A DNA stretch of 7,416 nt from Psychroflexus sp. GTDB lineage: Bacteria; Bacteroidota; Bacteroidia; Flavobacteriales; Flavobacteriaceae. The stretch is from NCBI GenBank assembly GCA_003565575.1, contig PXBV01000074.1, forward strand, positions 1 to 7,416, read 5' to 3'. The notes below the pieces were generated by a model that saw only the letters and a program-made list of their open reading frames with translations, had not been told where the DNA came from and did not search any database. The translations under genes and the position numbers were made by a program. This document shows, piece by piece, positions 1 through 6,324 of the stretch; position 1 is the stretch's first letter, and each line of letters starts with the position of its first letter.

Positions 1-63
1 GGATTGATAGACATCACAACTATAGAGTTATATCAAATCGGGTTTAAATTGTTGAGGAAATAA
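1..63 (+). CDS. Possible C-terminal end of an upstream gene (partial)
   Basis: Frame 1 is open from the window edge to a TAA at 61-63 and would encode 20 residues ending in IGFKLLRK. The mix of hydrophobic and basic residues is protein-like, and the stop lies about 40 bp before the lipB promoter box, as expected for the end of a preceding same-strand gene. Twenty codons cannot prove coding. Frame 3 is also open for 14 codons before a stop, and frame 2 stops at once. The family cannot be recognised from this remnant. Confidence 0.4.
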   Translation, partial: GLIDITTIELYQIGFKLLRK

Positions 64-104
64 AGGTAAAATCAAAATAAAAGAAACGTCTCCGCTTTAT
101 GGTT

Positions 105-112
105 TACCTTTG
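105..112 (+). promoter_or_regulatory. Putative -7 promoter box (TAnnTTTG) of lipB
   Basis: TACCTTTG matches the Bacteroidota sigma-ABfr -7 consensus TAnnTTTG and ends 17 nt before the lipB ATG, implying a leader of roughly 10 nt. No TTG is visible at the usual -33 distance, so only half of the bipartite promoter is supported. No clear Shine-Dalgarno sequence precedes the ATG, which is common in this phylum. Confidence 0.6.
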
Positions 113-129
113 CATCAGAATAAAAAGCG

Positions 130-834
130 ATGAACAAAGAAATAAGAGTACTAGAATTAGGACAACGCGATTATAAAGAGACGTGGGATTTTCAAGAGGA
201 GTTGTTTCAAAACGTTCTCAATATTAAAATTAAAAACCGAAGGGAGTCTTCAGAATTGCCTACTGAAAATCATCTCATTTTTGTAGAGCATCCGCATGTA
301 TATACCTTAGGAAAAAGCGGTGACTTATCCAATTTGCTTTTGAACGAAAAGCAGTTGGCAGATAAAGGCGCTACATTCTATAAAATCAACAGAGGAGGAG
401 ACATTACATACCATGGTCCAGGCCAAATTGTTGGTTATCCTATTTTAGACCTAGAAAACTTCTTTACAGATATTCATAAATACCTTAGGTTTTTAGAAGA
501 AATGGTTATACTTACCTTAGAGGAGTACGGATTGAAAGCTGAAAGAAGCCAGGGCGAAACAGGCGTTTGGCTAGATGTTGGCACTCCGTTTGCCAGAAAG
601 ATTTGCGCCATGGGCGTAAGAGCTTCCAGATGGGTAACTATGCATGGATTTGCCTTAAATGTAAATGCAGATTTAGGGTATTTTGACAATATCGTTCCCT
701 GCGGAATAAAGGACAAAACTGTTACCTCTTTAAATGTAGAACTTGGCCAAGCTGAGGTTACTTTGGAAGAAGTGAAAGCAAAATTAAAAAAGCACTTTAC
801 ACAGTTGTTTGAAGCAAAGTTGCTTGAATCCTAA
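130..834 (+). CDS. lipB: Octanoyltransferase LipB (lipoyl(octanoyl) transferase)
   Basis: LipB moves the octanoyl group from octanoyl-acyl carrier protein to the conserved lysine of lipoyl domains, such as the E2 subunits of 2-oxoacid dehydrogenases and GcvH. LipA then inserts sulfur. It acts in the cytoplasm through a Cys/Lys dyad. The 234-residue product carries the family signatures in order: RGGDITYHGPGQ at residues 88-99, GVWL at 145-148, RKICAMGVR at 156-164 holding the predicted catalytic Lys157, MHGFALNV at 171-178, and IVPCGI at 188-193 holding the predicted nucleophile Cys191. These correspond to Lys135 and Cys169 of the E. coli enzyme. Length and domain extent are normal for the family. 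The ATG at 130 is preferred because the protein begins just before the conserved LELG-DY segment and lies at a sensible distance from the promoter box. lipA is not in the window. The gene appears monocistronic and ends convergently with the lipoprotein gene, only 37 bp away. Confidence 0.97.
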   Translation: MNKEIRVLELGQRDYKETWDFQEELFQNVLNIKIKNRRESSELPTENHLIFVEHPHVYTLGKSGDLSNLLLNEKQLADKGATFYKINRGGDITYHGPGQIVGYPILDLENFFTDIHKYLRFLEEMVILTLEEYGLKAERSQGETGVWLDVGTPFARKICAMGVRASRWVTMHGFALNVNADLGYFDNIVPCGIKDKTVTSLNVELGQAEVTLEEVKAKLKKHFTQLFEAKLLES

Positions 835-886
835 GGCTCTATTAATCTTGAATGTGTGATTATAATCAAATTCAAAAGGATTTTTT
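827..886 (+). terminator. Nested inverted repeat with T-tract; likely lipB terminator
   Basis: An inner stem forms from the perfect palindrome TGATTATAATCA (857-868), flanked by TTGAAT (848-853) and ATTCAA (870-875). A wider pair, AATCCT (827-832) with AGGATT (877-882), encloses it, and six T residues run at 881-886. On the + strand this resembles an intrinsic terminator for lipB, although the stem is AT-rich and weak. On the - strand no T-tract follows the stem, so termination of the lipoprotein transcript here is less well supported. The 3' arm overlaps the lipoprotein stop codon (872-874), so the element is squeezed into the convergent junction. Confidence 0.45.
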
Positions 887-3322
887 ATAAAACAAAACAG
901 CATTATCATCTCCTTTTACTACAAAGCTGATGGTCTTGGGTGAGCTCAAATCCAAGTCTATTTGTGATGTGCCAAATACTGGAAATCCTGAAACCAATTT
1001 AGCTTGCTCATCAAAGAGGTACACCTTGCTTGCTTGCTGGTCTACAATACTATAGAATGTTCTGTTAGCGCCCTCGTGAATTTTGGGAGGTAAATAAAGC
1101 CCATAGTCTAAGCTTATGTCAATTCCATTTATATTGAATTTATTTTCAGAAAAAGTAACGATATGATTCGCACTGCTGCTCATATAATGGTTATCAGACA
1201 GGCCTAATTCTGTGGTCTGAACAGTTCCGTTTTCTGTAATTTCTATGAGGTGACCCTCCAAATTGGTTCCCGTAAAATTGGAATTATACATTCCCCACGG
1301 ATTGCCAGAAGCACTAATGTTTTGTTTGGCTTTGACACGTTCTTTGCCCGTTCTACTCAAGATTTTCAATCCACTGTTGTCCTCTGCTAAAATATAATCT
1401 TTGGTTCCTATTCTTATATGCTTTAGTGGATATTTGATGCTTCCTTGAGGTGTAAAATCAAACCCTTTCACTTGTTTTCCTTCTTTATCAAACATTAAAA
1501 CCTCATCATTTTGAACCACCACAAACCTGTATTTGCCATTGTTATCATAATCAAAAATGGATAAACCTTCAGAAATAAAATCTTTAAAATCTAAAGGAAA
1601 TGGAGCAACGTCATTACCATTTTTATCGATAACGTAAAGTTTATTTTGAGTGGTAAAAGCCATTTGCAAACGCGTATTCTTATAGATGTCAAATGTGTGT
1701 ACATCTCCAATTTGTCTACTATCTAAAGGTTTTTTCCAAATGGTATTTCCGTCTGTTCCAATGAGATGTAAGAAGTTGTTTTGATCTTGAACAACAATAT
1801 CCTTTTGGCGTGTTCTCCAGTTGGTAAAAAAGGTTGGGTCTGATGCTATTTCCTCCGTGAGTTTTATGCGTTTAACCTGCAAGGCTTCTTTGGATGGTCT
1901 GTCAAGCTTGTCTTTTGAAATAAGTCCATTTACAAATGAAAAGCTTTCCTCATGGGTAAGTTGCATCAATATTGAGCTATAGCCAGATGTGTTTAAATTT
2001 TCTAGATTAGGAAGGAATTTAGGTTTTGAGGTTTTAGACAAGTCCTTCGTGATAGACTCAAGCTGACCTCCCCAAACCAAATGAGCAGAGGTGTTCATTT
2101 TCTCTTTTGCGGTCAAAAAGGAAGAAGATTCACTCAACACTGACCTATTATTGATATTAACAATGATATCTTCTAAAGTTTCAGGTGTTTTTGCAAAAAG
2201 AAAATGGCTATCATACACTGTAAATACTGAAAATTTATGATTGGATAACAAAGGAGAAAAGTCTGCAAATACATTTTCTTCTTCAAAGCTATAGAGCTTT
2301 TGATTTCTAAATGAAGTTTCTTGTATTGTTTTAGTGAGTAAAGTGTCCAATGTTTTAGAAACATTATGACTCACCACGTCATAAACTAAGGCACCGTTTT
2401 CAAGTTGAATAGCAGCAACTTGAGAGGTATTTTCAAATATTAAGTTAAAGTTAGAGGTTGCGGTATAATTTTGCTTTTCTCTATTTTTTTGTAAAGCTTT
2501 AAAATCTGAGTATGAGATAGAAAAAAAACCAGAAGCACTAGTTGGAGTAACTTCATGAGTTCTAAAAGCTGCTGGAGAAACATTTTGAAATAAATCAAGT
2601 TTGGTAGCCTCATCACTTATAATTGCCCCAGACCATCTATAGTTATCTTTAGACACTTTAACGTCTAAGCCTATCCATGCTCCCAAACCTTTCAAGGTGT
2701 GAAGGTTAAGATTTTCAAATTGACTTCGGTAAAGAAGTCTAACCTCATCAAGATTGATAAATAGAGATGTATGTCCTGTAGTAGCTTTGTGTGCTCTATA
2801 AAATGTATTGTCAAATTTAAATTGATTATTGTAGGCTCTTATGACATTTTCTATCATCAATTTAGATTCAGAGAGTACACGTATATCATCAATAAGCGTA
2901 GTAAAAAACACGTGATTTTCTAAATCAAATTCAGAAATAACTTTACCAGCATAATCGATTTTTTTTTGTTTGCTAAGCTGAATAGAATCGAGTTGCAAAT
3001 TGGTATTATCTACTAAAAGAGAAGTAGCAAGTTCTCTTTCACCTATAGGCGTTATGGCCAAAAAAGTTTGAGATTCAGGCTTGATGTAATCACTAAATTT
3101 TAATTTTTCTTGAATCGTTTTAAAAATTGGTAGCGAAGCATTAGCCTGAAACAAATCTGTATTGGTGAGCTCTTCAATGGATTTTGATAGATTTTGAGAC
3201 TCTACTATCAGAATTGATTTGGAAGGAATTAAATCAATAAGTTGCCCTTTCTCTACATCTAAACTTGATGTACATGAACTAAAACCGACTGATATACAGA
3301 TAGCTAATAAAAGAAAACGCAT
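872..3322 (-). CDS. Large lipoprotein with C-terminal beta-propeller-like repeats, function unknown
   Basis: The 816-residue product starts with a short hydrophobic signal (residues 2-14) followed by FSSC at 14-17, a type II signal peptidase site that would lipidate Cys17. It is therefore predicted to be anchored in the envelope. The sequence after Cys17 (TSSLDVE) is not a clear surface-export signal, so orientation in the outer membrane is open. Residues about 30-470 form a long region with no motif I can name. Its 'SLFINLDEV' (186-194) and 'LGAWIGLDVKV' (213-223) stretches faintly recall DUF3352-type proteins, but this is weak. From about residue 505 onward, repeated strand-turn-strand units resemble propeller blades, such as VVQDQNNFLHLIGTDGN (510-526), NKLYVIDKNGND (560-571), DEVLMFDKEGK (606-616) and SKVYLFDEQAK (765-775). 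DYDNNG at 591-596 looks like a calcium-type loop of FG-GAP/VCBS repeats. The start codon is fixed by the signal peptide. The gene lies 73 bp downstream of rnhB and has its own promoter boxes. Binding or assembly at the envelope is a plausible role, but this is inference. Confidence 0.85.
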   Translation of the reverse strand: MRFLLLAICISVGFSSCTSSLDVEKGQLIDLIPSKSILIVESQNLSKSIEELTNTDLFQANASLPIFKTIQEKLKFSDYIKPESQTFLAITPIGERELATSLLVDNTNLQLDSIQLSKQKKIDYAGKVISEFDLENHVFFTTLIDDIRVLSESKLMIENVIRAYNNQFKFDNTFYRAHKATTGHTSLFINLDEVRLLYRSQFENLNLHTLKGLGAWIGLDVKVSKDNYRWSGAIISDEATKLDLFQNVSPAAFRTHEVTPTSASGFFSISYSDFKALQKNREKQNYTATSNFNLIFENTSQVAAIQLENGALVYDVVSHNVSKTLDTLLTKTIQETSFRNQKLYSFEEENVFADFSPLLSNHKFSVFTVYDSHFLFAKTPETLEDIIVNINNRSVLSESSSFLTAKEKMNTSAHLVWGGQLESITKDLSKTSKPKFLPNLENLNTSGYSSILMQLTHEESFSFVNGLISKDKLDRPSKEALQVKRIKLTEEIASDPTFFTNWRTRQKDIVVQDQNNFLHLIGTDGNTIWKKPLDSRQIGDVHTFDIYKNTRLQMAFTTQNKLYVIDKNGNDVAPFPLDFKDFISEGLSIFDYDNNGKYRFVVVQNDEVLMFDKEGKQVKGFDFTPQGSIKYPLKHIRIGTKDYILAEDNSGLKILSRTGKERVKAKQNISASGNPWGMYNSNFTGTNLEGHLIEITENGTVQTTELGLSDNHYMSSSANHIVTFSENKFNINGIDISLDYGLYLPPKIHEGANRTFYSIVDQQASKVYLFDEQAKLVSGFPVFGTSQIDLDLSSPKTISFVVKGDDNAVLFYKKSF

Positions 3323-3346
3323 AGTATTTAATAATTTCTTGGATTA

Positions 3347-3366
3347 CAAAACTAACTCCAAAATTA
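3347..3366 (-). promoter_or_regulatory. Two tandem TAnnTTTG promoter boxes upstream of the lipoprotein gene
   Basis: On the minus strand, TAATTTTG (3366 to 3359) and TAGTTTTG (3354 to 3347) both match the Bacteroidota -7 consensus. The proximal box ends 24 nt before the lipoprotein ATG. They suggest that the lipoprotein gene can be transcribed independently of rnhB. No TTG stands at the expected -33 distance from either box, and such boxes arise easily by chance in AT-rich DNA. Confidence 0.5.
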
Positions 3367-3395
3367 GAAATTAAGCTCTACTTGACAGAATGCTT

Positions 3396-3995
3396 TTATA
3401 ATTTTATTTCTAACTGTTGAGGAAGTAATTTAAAACTTTTTCTATGGTATTGGCTTATGCCATATTTTTGAATTGCATCTCTATGAGCTTGTGTGGGATA
3501 ACCTTTATTTTTTGACCATGCATACATGGGATAGTCCTTGTCTATTTCTCTCATATATGCATCTCTTGCTGTTTTAGCCAAAACAGAGGCTGCAGCAATA
3601 CTTAAAAACTTGGAGTCCCCTTTTACGATGCAATGATGAGGAATGGACTGAAAGGGTTTAAACTTATTACCATCTACAAGAATCAACTCTGGCCTTGTTT
3701 TTAATTTAGCAATAGCTTTGTGCATGGCAAGAATAGAGGCGTTAAGGATATTCATGGTATCAATATCTTCCATAAAAACGTGAGAGACTCCATAACTGAT
3801 TGCTTCTTCTTTAATAACAACTTCTAGGTCTTGACGCTTTTGCGGCGTTAACTTTTTAGAATCATTTAGTAATTCATTTTTGAAATTTTTAGGCAGAATA
3901 ACAGCTGCTGCCGTAACAGGCCCTGCTAAGCAACCACGGCCTGCTTCATCTGTGCCACATTCTAAATAGGTGTCTTGATAATTGAGCTGAAGCAT
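3396..3995 (-). CDS. rnhB: Ribonuclease HII
   Basis: RNase HII cuts the RNA strand of RNA-DNA hybrids and starts removal of single ribonucleotides misincorporated in DNA, using two metal ions in the cytoplasm. The 199-residue protein is of typical length. The metal ligands are all visible: Asp16 and Glu17 in GTDEAGRG (14-21), Asp108 in LVDGN (106-110) and Asp127 in KGDSK (125-129). They align with D16, E17, D108 and D126 of the E. coli enzyme. The GRG motif (19-21) and Tyr166 in KGYPT (164-168), both used to sense the DNA-RNA junction, are also present, as are LNDSKKLT (43-50) and IAAASVLAKTARD (133-145). Translation from the ATG at 3995 places the catalytic DE pair at its usual distance from the N-terminus. 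The gene is divergent from the porin gene and upstream of the lipoprotein gene on the same strand. No clear terminator separates those two, so read-through is possible. Confidence 0.98.
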   Translation of the reverse strand: MLQLNYQDTYLECGTDEAGRGCLAGPVTAAAVILPKNFKNELLNDSKKLTPQKRQDLEVVIKEEAISYGVSHVFMEDIDTMNILNASILAMHKAIAKLKTRPELILVDGNKFKPFQSIPHHCIVKGDSKFLSIAAASVLAKTARDAYMREIDKDYPMYAWSKNKGYPTQAHRDAIQKYGISQYHRKSFKLLPQQLEIKL

Positions 3996-4016
3996 ATATT
4001 TACGGATATTCGAGCT

Positions 4017-4024
4017 TAAAAATA
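4017..4024 (-). promoter_or_regulatory. Weak candidate -7 box for rnhB
   Basis: On the minus strand TATTTTTA matches TAnnTTTG except for the last base and ends 21 nt before the rnhB ATG, the same spacing as the better boxes of neighbouring genes. No perfect TAnnTTTG occurs on this strand in the divergent region, so this is only the best available candidate. Confidence 0.25.
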
Positions 4025-4072
4025 AGAAATTATAAATTCATTTTCATTAAAACTTAAGTAAACTAAAAATGA

Positions 4073-4080
4073 TACTTTTG
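4073..4080 (+). promoter_or_regulatory. Putative -7 promoter box (TAnnTTTG) of the porin gene
   Basis: TACTTTTG is a full match to the Bacteroidota -7 consensus and ends 20 nt before the porin ATG. A -33 TTG at the normal distance is not seen. It lies in the roughly 105-bp divergent region shared with rnhB, where the two start sites face away from each other. Confidence 0.6.
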
Positions 4081-4100
4081 CTTTCGTTTTATAATCGTTA

Positions 4101-6080
4101 ATGAAGTCATTACAATTACTCTTTTTTGTATTTTTAATTTCACTTGGATCTTATGCTCAGGGTTTGAGAACAATTGATGGTGGCCAAGGAGGACAAGGAA
4201 ACCAAGATCAAGCGCCAAGAGAAACCACAAGATCTGTGAAGGATGATCGTGAGAAACCACATATTTCTAAATACAAGATCATAAGCATAAGTAATGACAC
4301 TACCTACGTTGACACTACACTGAGCATAAGGAAAGATTATATAAATGATTTCATTAGAAAAGATGATTTTGAGTTGTTACCTTTTGCCAACGTGGCTAGA
4401 CCTTTTAACCCACTTGGGTATTCCTTTAACGACTTAAGTGCCTTGCCTAGGTTTGGTGCAAGAGCTATGCACCATAATTTTATGGAAGTTGAAGACATTT
4501 TTTATTATGAAGTACCTACACCGCTAACCGAGCTGTTTTTTAAAACTGTTATGCAACAAGGTCAAGTTGCCGATGCTAATTTCGCATCCAACCTAAAGCC
4601 CAATTTAAACATTTCAATTGCTTATAAAGGCATGAGGTCTCTGGGAAACTACAGGAGAGAACGCTCAGATTCTGGTGATCTAAGGCTTGGTCTAAATTAC
4701 AGAACTACAAATAACCGTTACTTTGTAAGGTCACATTTCACTGCACAAAGCCTAACCAATCATGAAAACGGTGGGCTTACCGATCTTTCTAACCGTCAGT
4801 TTATTGATCAAATAGAAGAAATTCAAAACAGAGCGTCAGCAGAAGTAAGACTTAGCAATGCTGAATCAAAGCTAGACACCAAGCGTTTCTACCTCAACCA
4901 ACATTATGATATTCGACCGGGCAATGATTCTACTCAAAATGGACAAATCCGCATGAATCACATCATGAATTTTACAGACAAAGAGCACCGGTTTACACAA
5001 GGTTCATCTACGCCACAATTTTTTGGCGCCACTTTTGAAAATTCAAACTTAATAGATGAAGTTGAATACCAGAACGTAGCCAACTCCATCATCCTTTCCT
5101 ACTACCAGAAATATTTGGGAAAAATTGGGTTTGTAGCAAAACACAATAACATCAATTACGGTTATAATTCCATTGTAGTCAGCGAAGATCAAGTGATTCC
5201 CAATCGGCTAAAAACCGATATACTGAGCTTAGGTGGAACTTATCAAAATTCTTACAAGGGCTTTCAACTTGAAGGAGAAGCGCTTTATAACCTCACTGGA
5301 GATTACAGCGGTGGCTACGAAATTCATGGCAAAGCCACTACAAAATTATCTGATTCCCTACAGTTTTCTGCTCGCTTAGACCTAAGCTCTGCAGCGCCTA
5401 ACTTCAATTGGATAATGAACCAAAGTGATTATGAAAATTATAACTGGTACAATCCAGATTTTAATAATGTAAACACGCAACACCTTGAAGGCGAGCTCAA
5501 CTCTGAGCTTTTAGGAAAACTAACCGCTTCGCTTACTCAAATTGATAATCATGCGTATTTTGCATATCAACGGGCACCTGAAGGAGCTCAGGCAGATAGC
5601 TTGATAGCTCCACTACAAGCTGACCAACAGGTAAGGTATCTAAAAATTAAAGCAGAGAAAGATTTTAAACGCGGCCATTTCAATTTAGCAAACACCGTGA
5701 TGTATCAAAATGTGTTTGATGGAGAGTCTGTTTTTCCAGTGCCAGAATTTGTGACAAGAAACTCGTTGTTTTACGATGGAGAATTATTCAATAAAGCCCT
5801 CTATTTACAAACTGGATTTACGTTTAATTATTTTACAGGCTTTATGAGTAAAGCTTATGATCCTATACTTTCAGAATTTGCAGTTCAAGACTTTCAAGCT
5901 TTAGATGGGTTTTACACATTAGATTTTTTCGTGAATGCTAAGGTGAGAGAAGCAAGAATATTTTTTAAGGTAGAGAATTTCACTACACTTATAGAAGGAA
6001 ATTCTAATTTTGCTGCTCCAAGGCAGCCTTTTAGAGATTTTATAATTAGGTTTGGGCTGGTTTGGAATTTCTTTTTATGA
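4101..6080 (+). CDS. Putative outer-membrane porin (Bacteroidota Porin_10-type beta-barrel)
   Basis: The 659-residue product begins with a Sec signal peptide (hydrophobic residues 4-18) with a likely cleavage after SYA at 17-19. A short G/Q-rich linker follows (GGQGGQGNQDQ, 27-37). Next comes a conserved N-terminal block with DTTYVDTTLSIRKDY (66-80) and IRKDDFELLPFANV (85-98), which I recognise from Bacteroidota proteins annotated as 'putative porin' (Pfam Porin_10). Further family-like stretches are PTPLTELFFKTVMQQGQ (139-155) and ISIAYKGMRSLGNY (171-184). The rest is rich in alternating polar and aromatic residues typical of outer-membrane strands and ends in IRFGLVWNFFL, an aromatic C-terminal strand suited to insertion by the Bam complex. 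Transported substrates are not known. There is no TonB box or SusD-like partner nearby, so it is unlikely to be a SusC-type transporter. The start at 4101 is supported by the signal peptide and the promoter box. The gene appears to be transcribed alone, with a hairpin right after it. Confidence 0.88.
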   Translation: MKSLQLLFFVFLISLGSYAQGLRTIDGGQGGQGNQDQAPRETTRSVKDDREKPHISKYKIISISNDTTYVDTTLSIRKDYINDFIRKDDFELLPFANVARPFNPLGYSFNDLSALPRFGARAMHHNFMEVEDIFYYEVPTPLTELFFKTVMQQGQVADANFASNLKPNLNISIAYKGMRSLGNYRRERSDSGDLRLGLNYRTTNNRYFVRSHFTAQSLTNHENGGLTDLSNRQFIDQIEEIQNRASAEVRLSNAESKLDTKRFYLNQHYDIRPGNDSTQNGQIRMNHIMNFTDKEHRFTQGSSTPQFFGATFENSNLIDEVEYQNVANSIILSYYQKYLGKIGFVAKHNNINYGYNSIVVSEDQVIPNRLKTDILSLGGTYQNSYKGFQLEGEALYNLTGDYSGGYEIHGKATTKLSDSLQFSARLDLSSAAPNFNWIMNQSDYENYNWYNPDFNNVNTQHLEGELNSELLGKLTASLTQIDNHAYFAYQRAPEGAQADSLIAPLQADQQVRYLKIKAEKDFKRGHFNLANTVMYQNVFDGESVFPVPEFVTRNSLFYDGELFNKALYLQTGFTFNYFTGFMSKAYDPILSEFAVQDFQALDGFYTLDFFVNAKVREARIFFKVENFTTLIEGNSNFAAPRQPFRDFIIRFGLVWNFFL

Positions 6081-6095
6081 GAAAACATTTACGCT

Positions 6096-6144
6096 AAAAA
6101 GGAGCCTAAAAGCTCTTAGCCCTAAAGGAAAACTTATAGGCTCC
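6096..6144. terminator. Strong hairpin after the porin gene, probable terminator
   Basis: GGAGCCTA (6101-6108) and TAGGCTCC (6137-6144) are a perfect 8-bp inverted repeat, the most GC-rich stem in the window. It is extended after a mismatch by AAG (6110-6112) pairing with CTT (6133-6135). It begins 20 nt after the porin stop. On the + strand it is followed only by a pyrimidine-rich stretch (ACTTCTATCTCTACTTTT). On the - strand it is followed by five T residues (complement of AAAAA at 6096-6100). It could therefore work in both directions, more classically on the minus strand. A competing short hairpin, GAGC (6102-6105) with GCTC (6112-6115), shares its 5' arm. Confidence 0.6.
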
Positions 6145-6263
6145 ACTTCTATCTCTACTTTTACTGCTTATGTAGTTTTTACTGAAGTTTATTACAATTT
6201 ACTTATCATATTTTCTCGAATTTGGATTTCAACACGAATGAAATAGAATTGGGAAAAAAATCA

Positions 6264-6289
6264 TAAGATTACTGTATGTGTAATCCTTA
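6264..6289. repeat. Inverted repeat upstream of the glycosyltransferase gene
   Basis: TAAGATTAC (6264-6272) and GTAATCCTTA (6280-6289) can pair over 9 bp with a single bulged C (6286) around a 7-nt loop, TGTATGT. It ends 35 nt before the glycosyltransferase ATG. It could be a leader hairpin or an operator for a dimeric regulator. No T-tract follows directly, so it is a poor terminator. Chance occurrence in AT-rich DNA is possible. Confidence 0.35.
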
Positions 6290-6324
6290 ATGCCGATTTT
6301 CGTATTTAATTAAACGTTGAATTT

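Larger units (their letters stand above)
6081..6324. other. Non-coding gap between porin and glycosyltransferase genes
   Basis: These 244 bp hold no convincing gene. One open frame crosses from inside the porin end to 6246, but it starts in the porin sequence out of frame and looks like chance. The gap contains the hairpin at 6096-6144 and an inverted repeat at 6264-6289. I find no exact TAnnTTTG box on either strand, so the glycosyltransferase promoter is not visible. No tRNA-like structure was seen. Confidence 0.6.

Noticed and set aside
474..716. An 80-codon minus-strand open frame inside lipB
   Set aside because: It is antisense to the conserved catalytic part of LipB, whose coding is certain.
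2173..2364. A 63-codon minus-strand open frame in another frame within the lipoprotein gene
   Set aside because: It is nested in a continuous 816-codon gene. Its composition reflects AT-rich out-of-frame translation.
3323..3395. A terminator between rnhB and the lipoprotein gene
   Set aside because: Only an AT-only 7-bp pairing with a loop of about 30 nt could be found, with no GC stem, so it is not reported as a feature.
4063..4260. A 65-codon minus-strand open frame over the porin start
   Set aside because: It covers the porin promoter box and signal peptide on the opposite strand and has no recognisable features.
6052..6246. A 64-codon plus-strand open frame spanning the porin end and the following gap
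   Set aside because: It starts inside the porin gene in another frame, runs through the terminator hairpin, has no promoter or ribosome site of its own, and its product resembles no protein I know.
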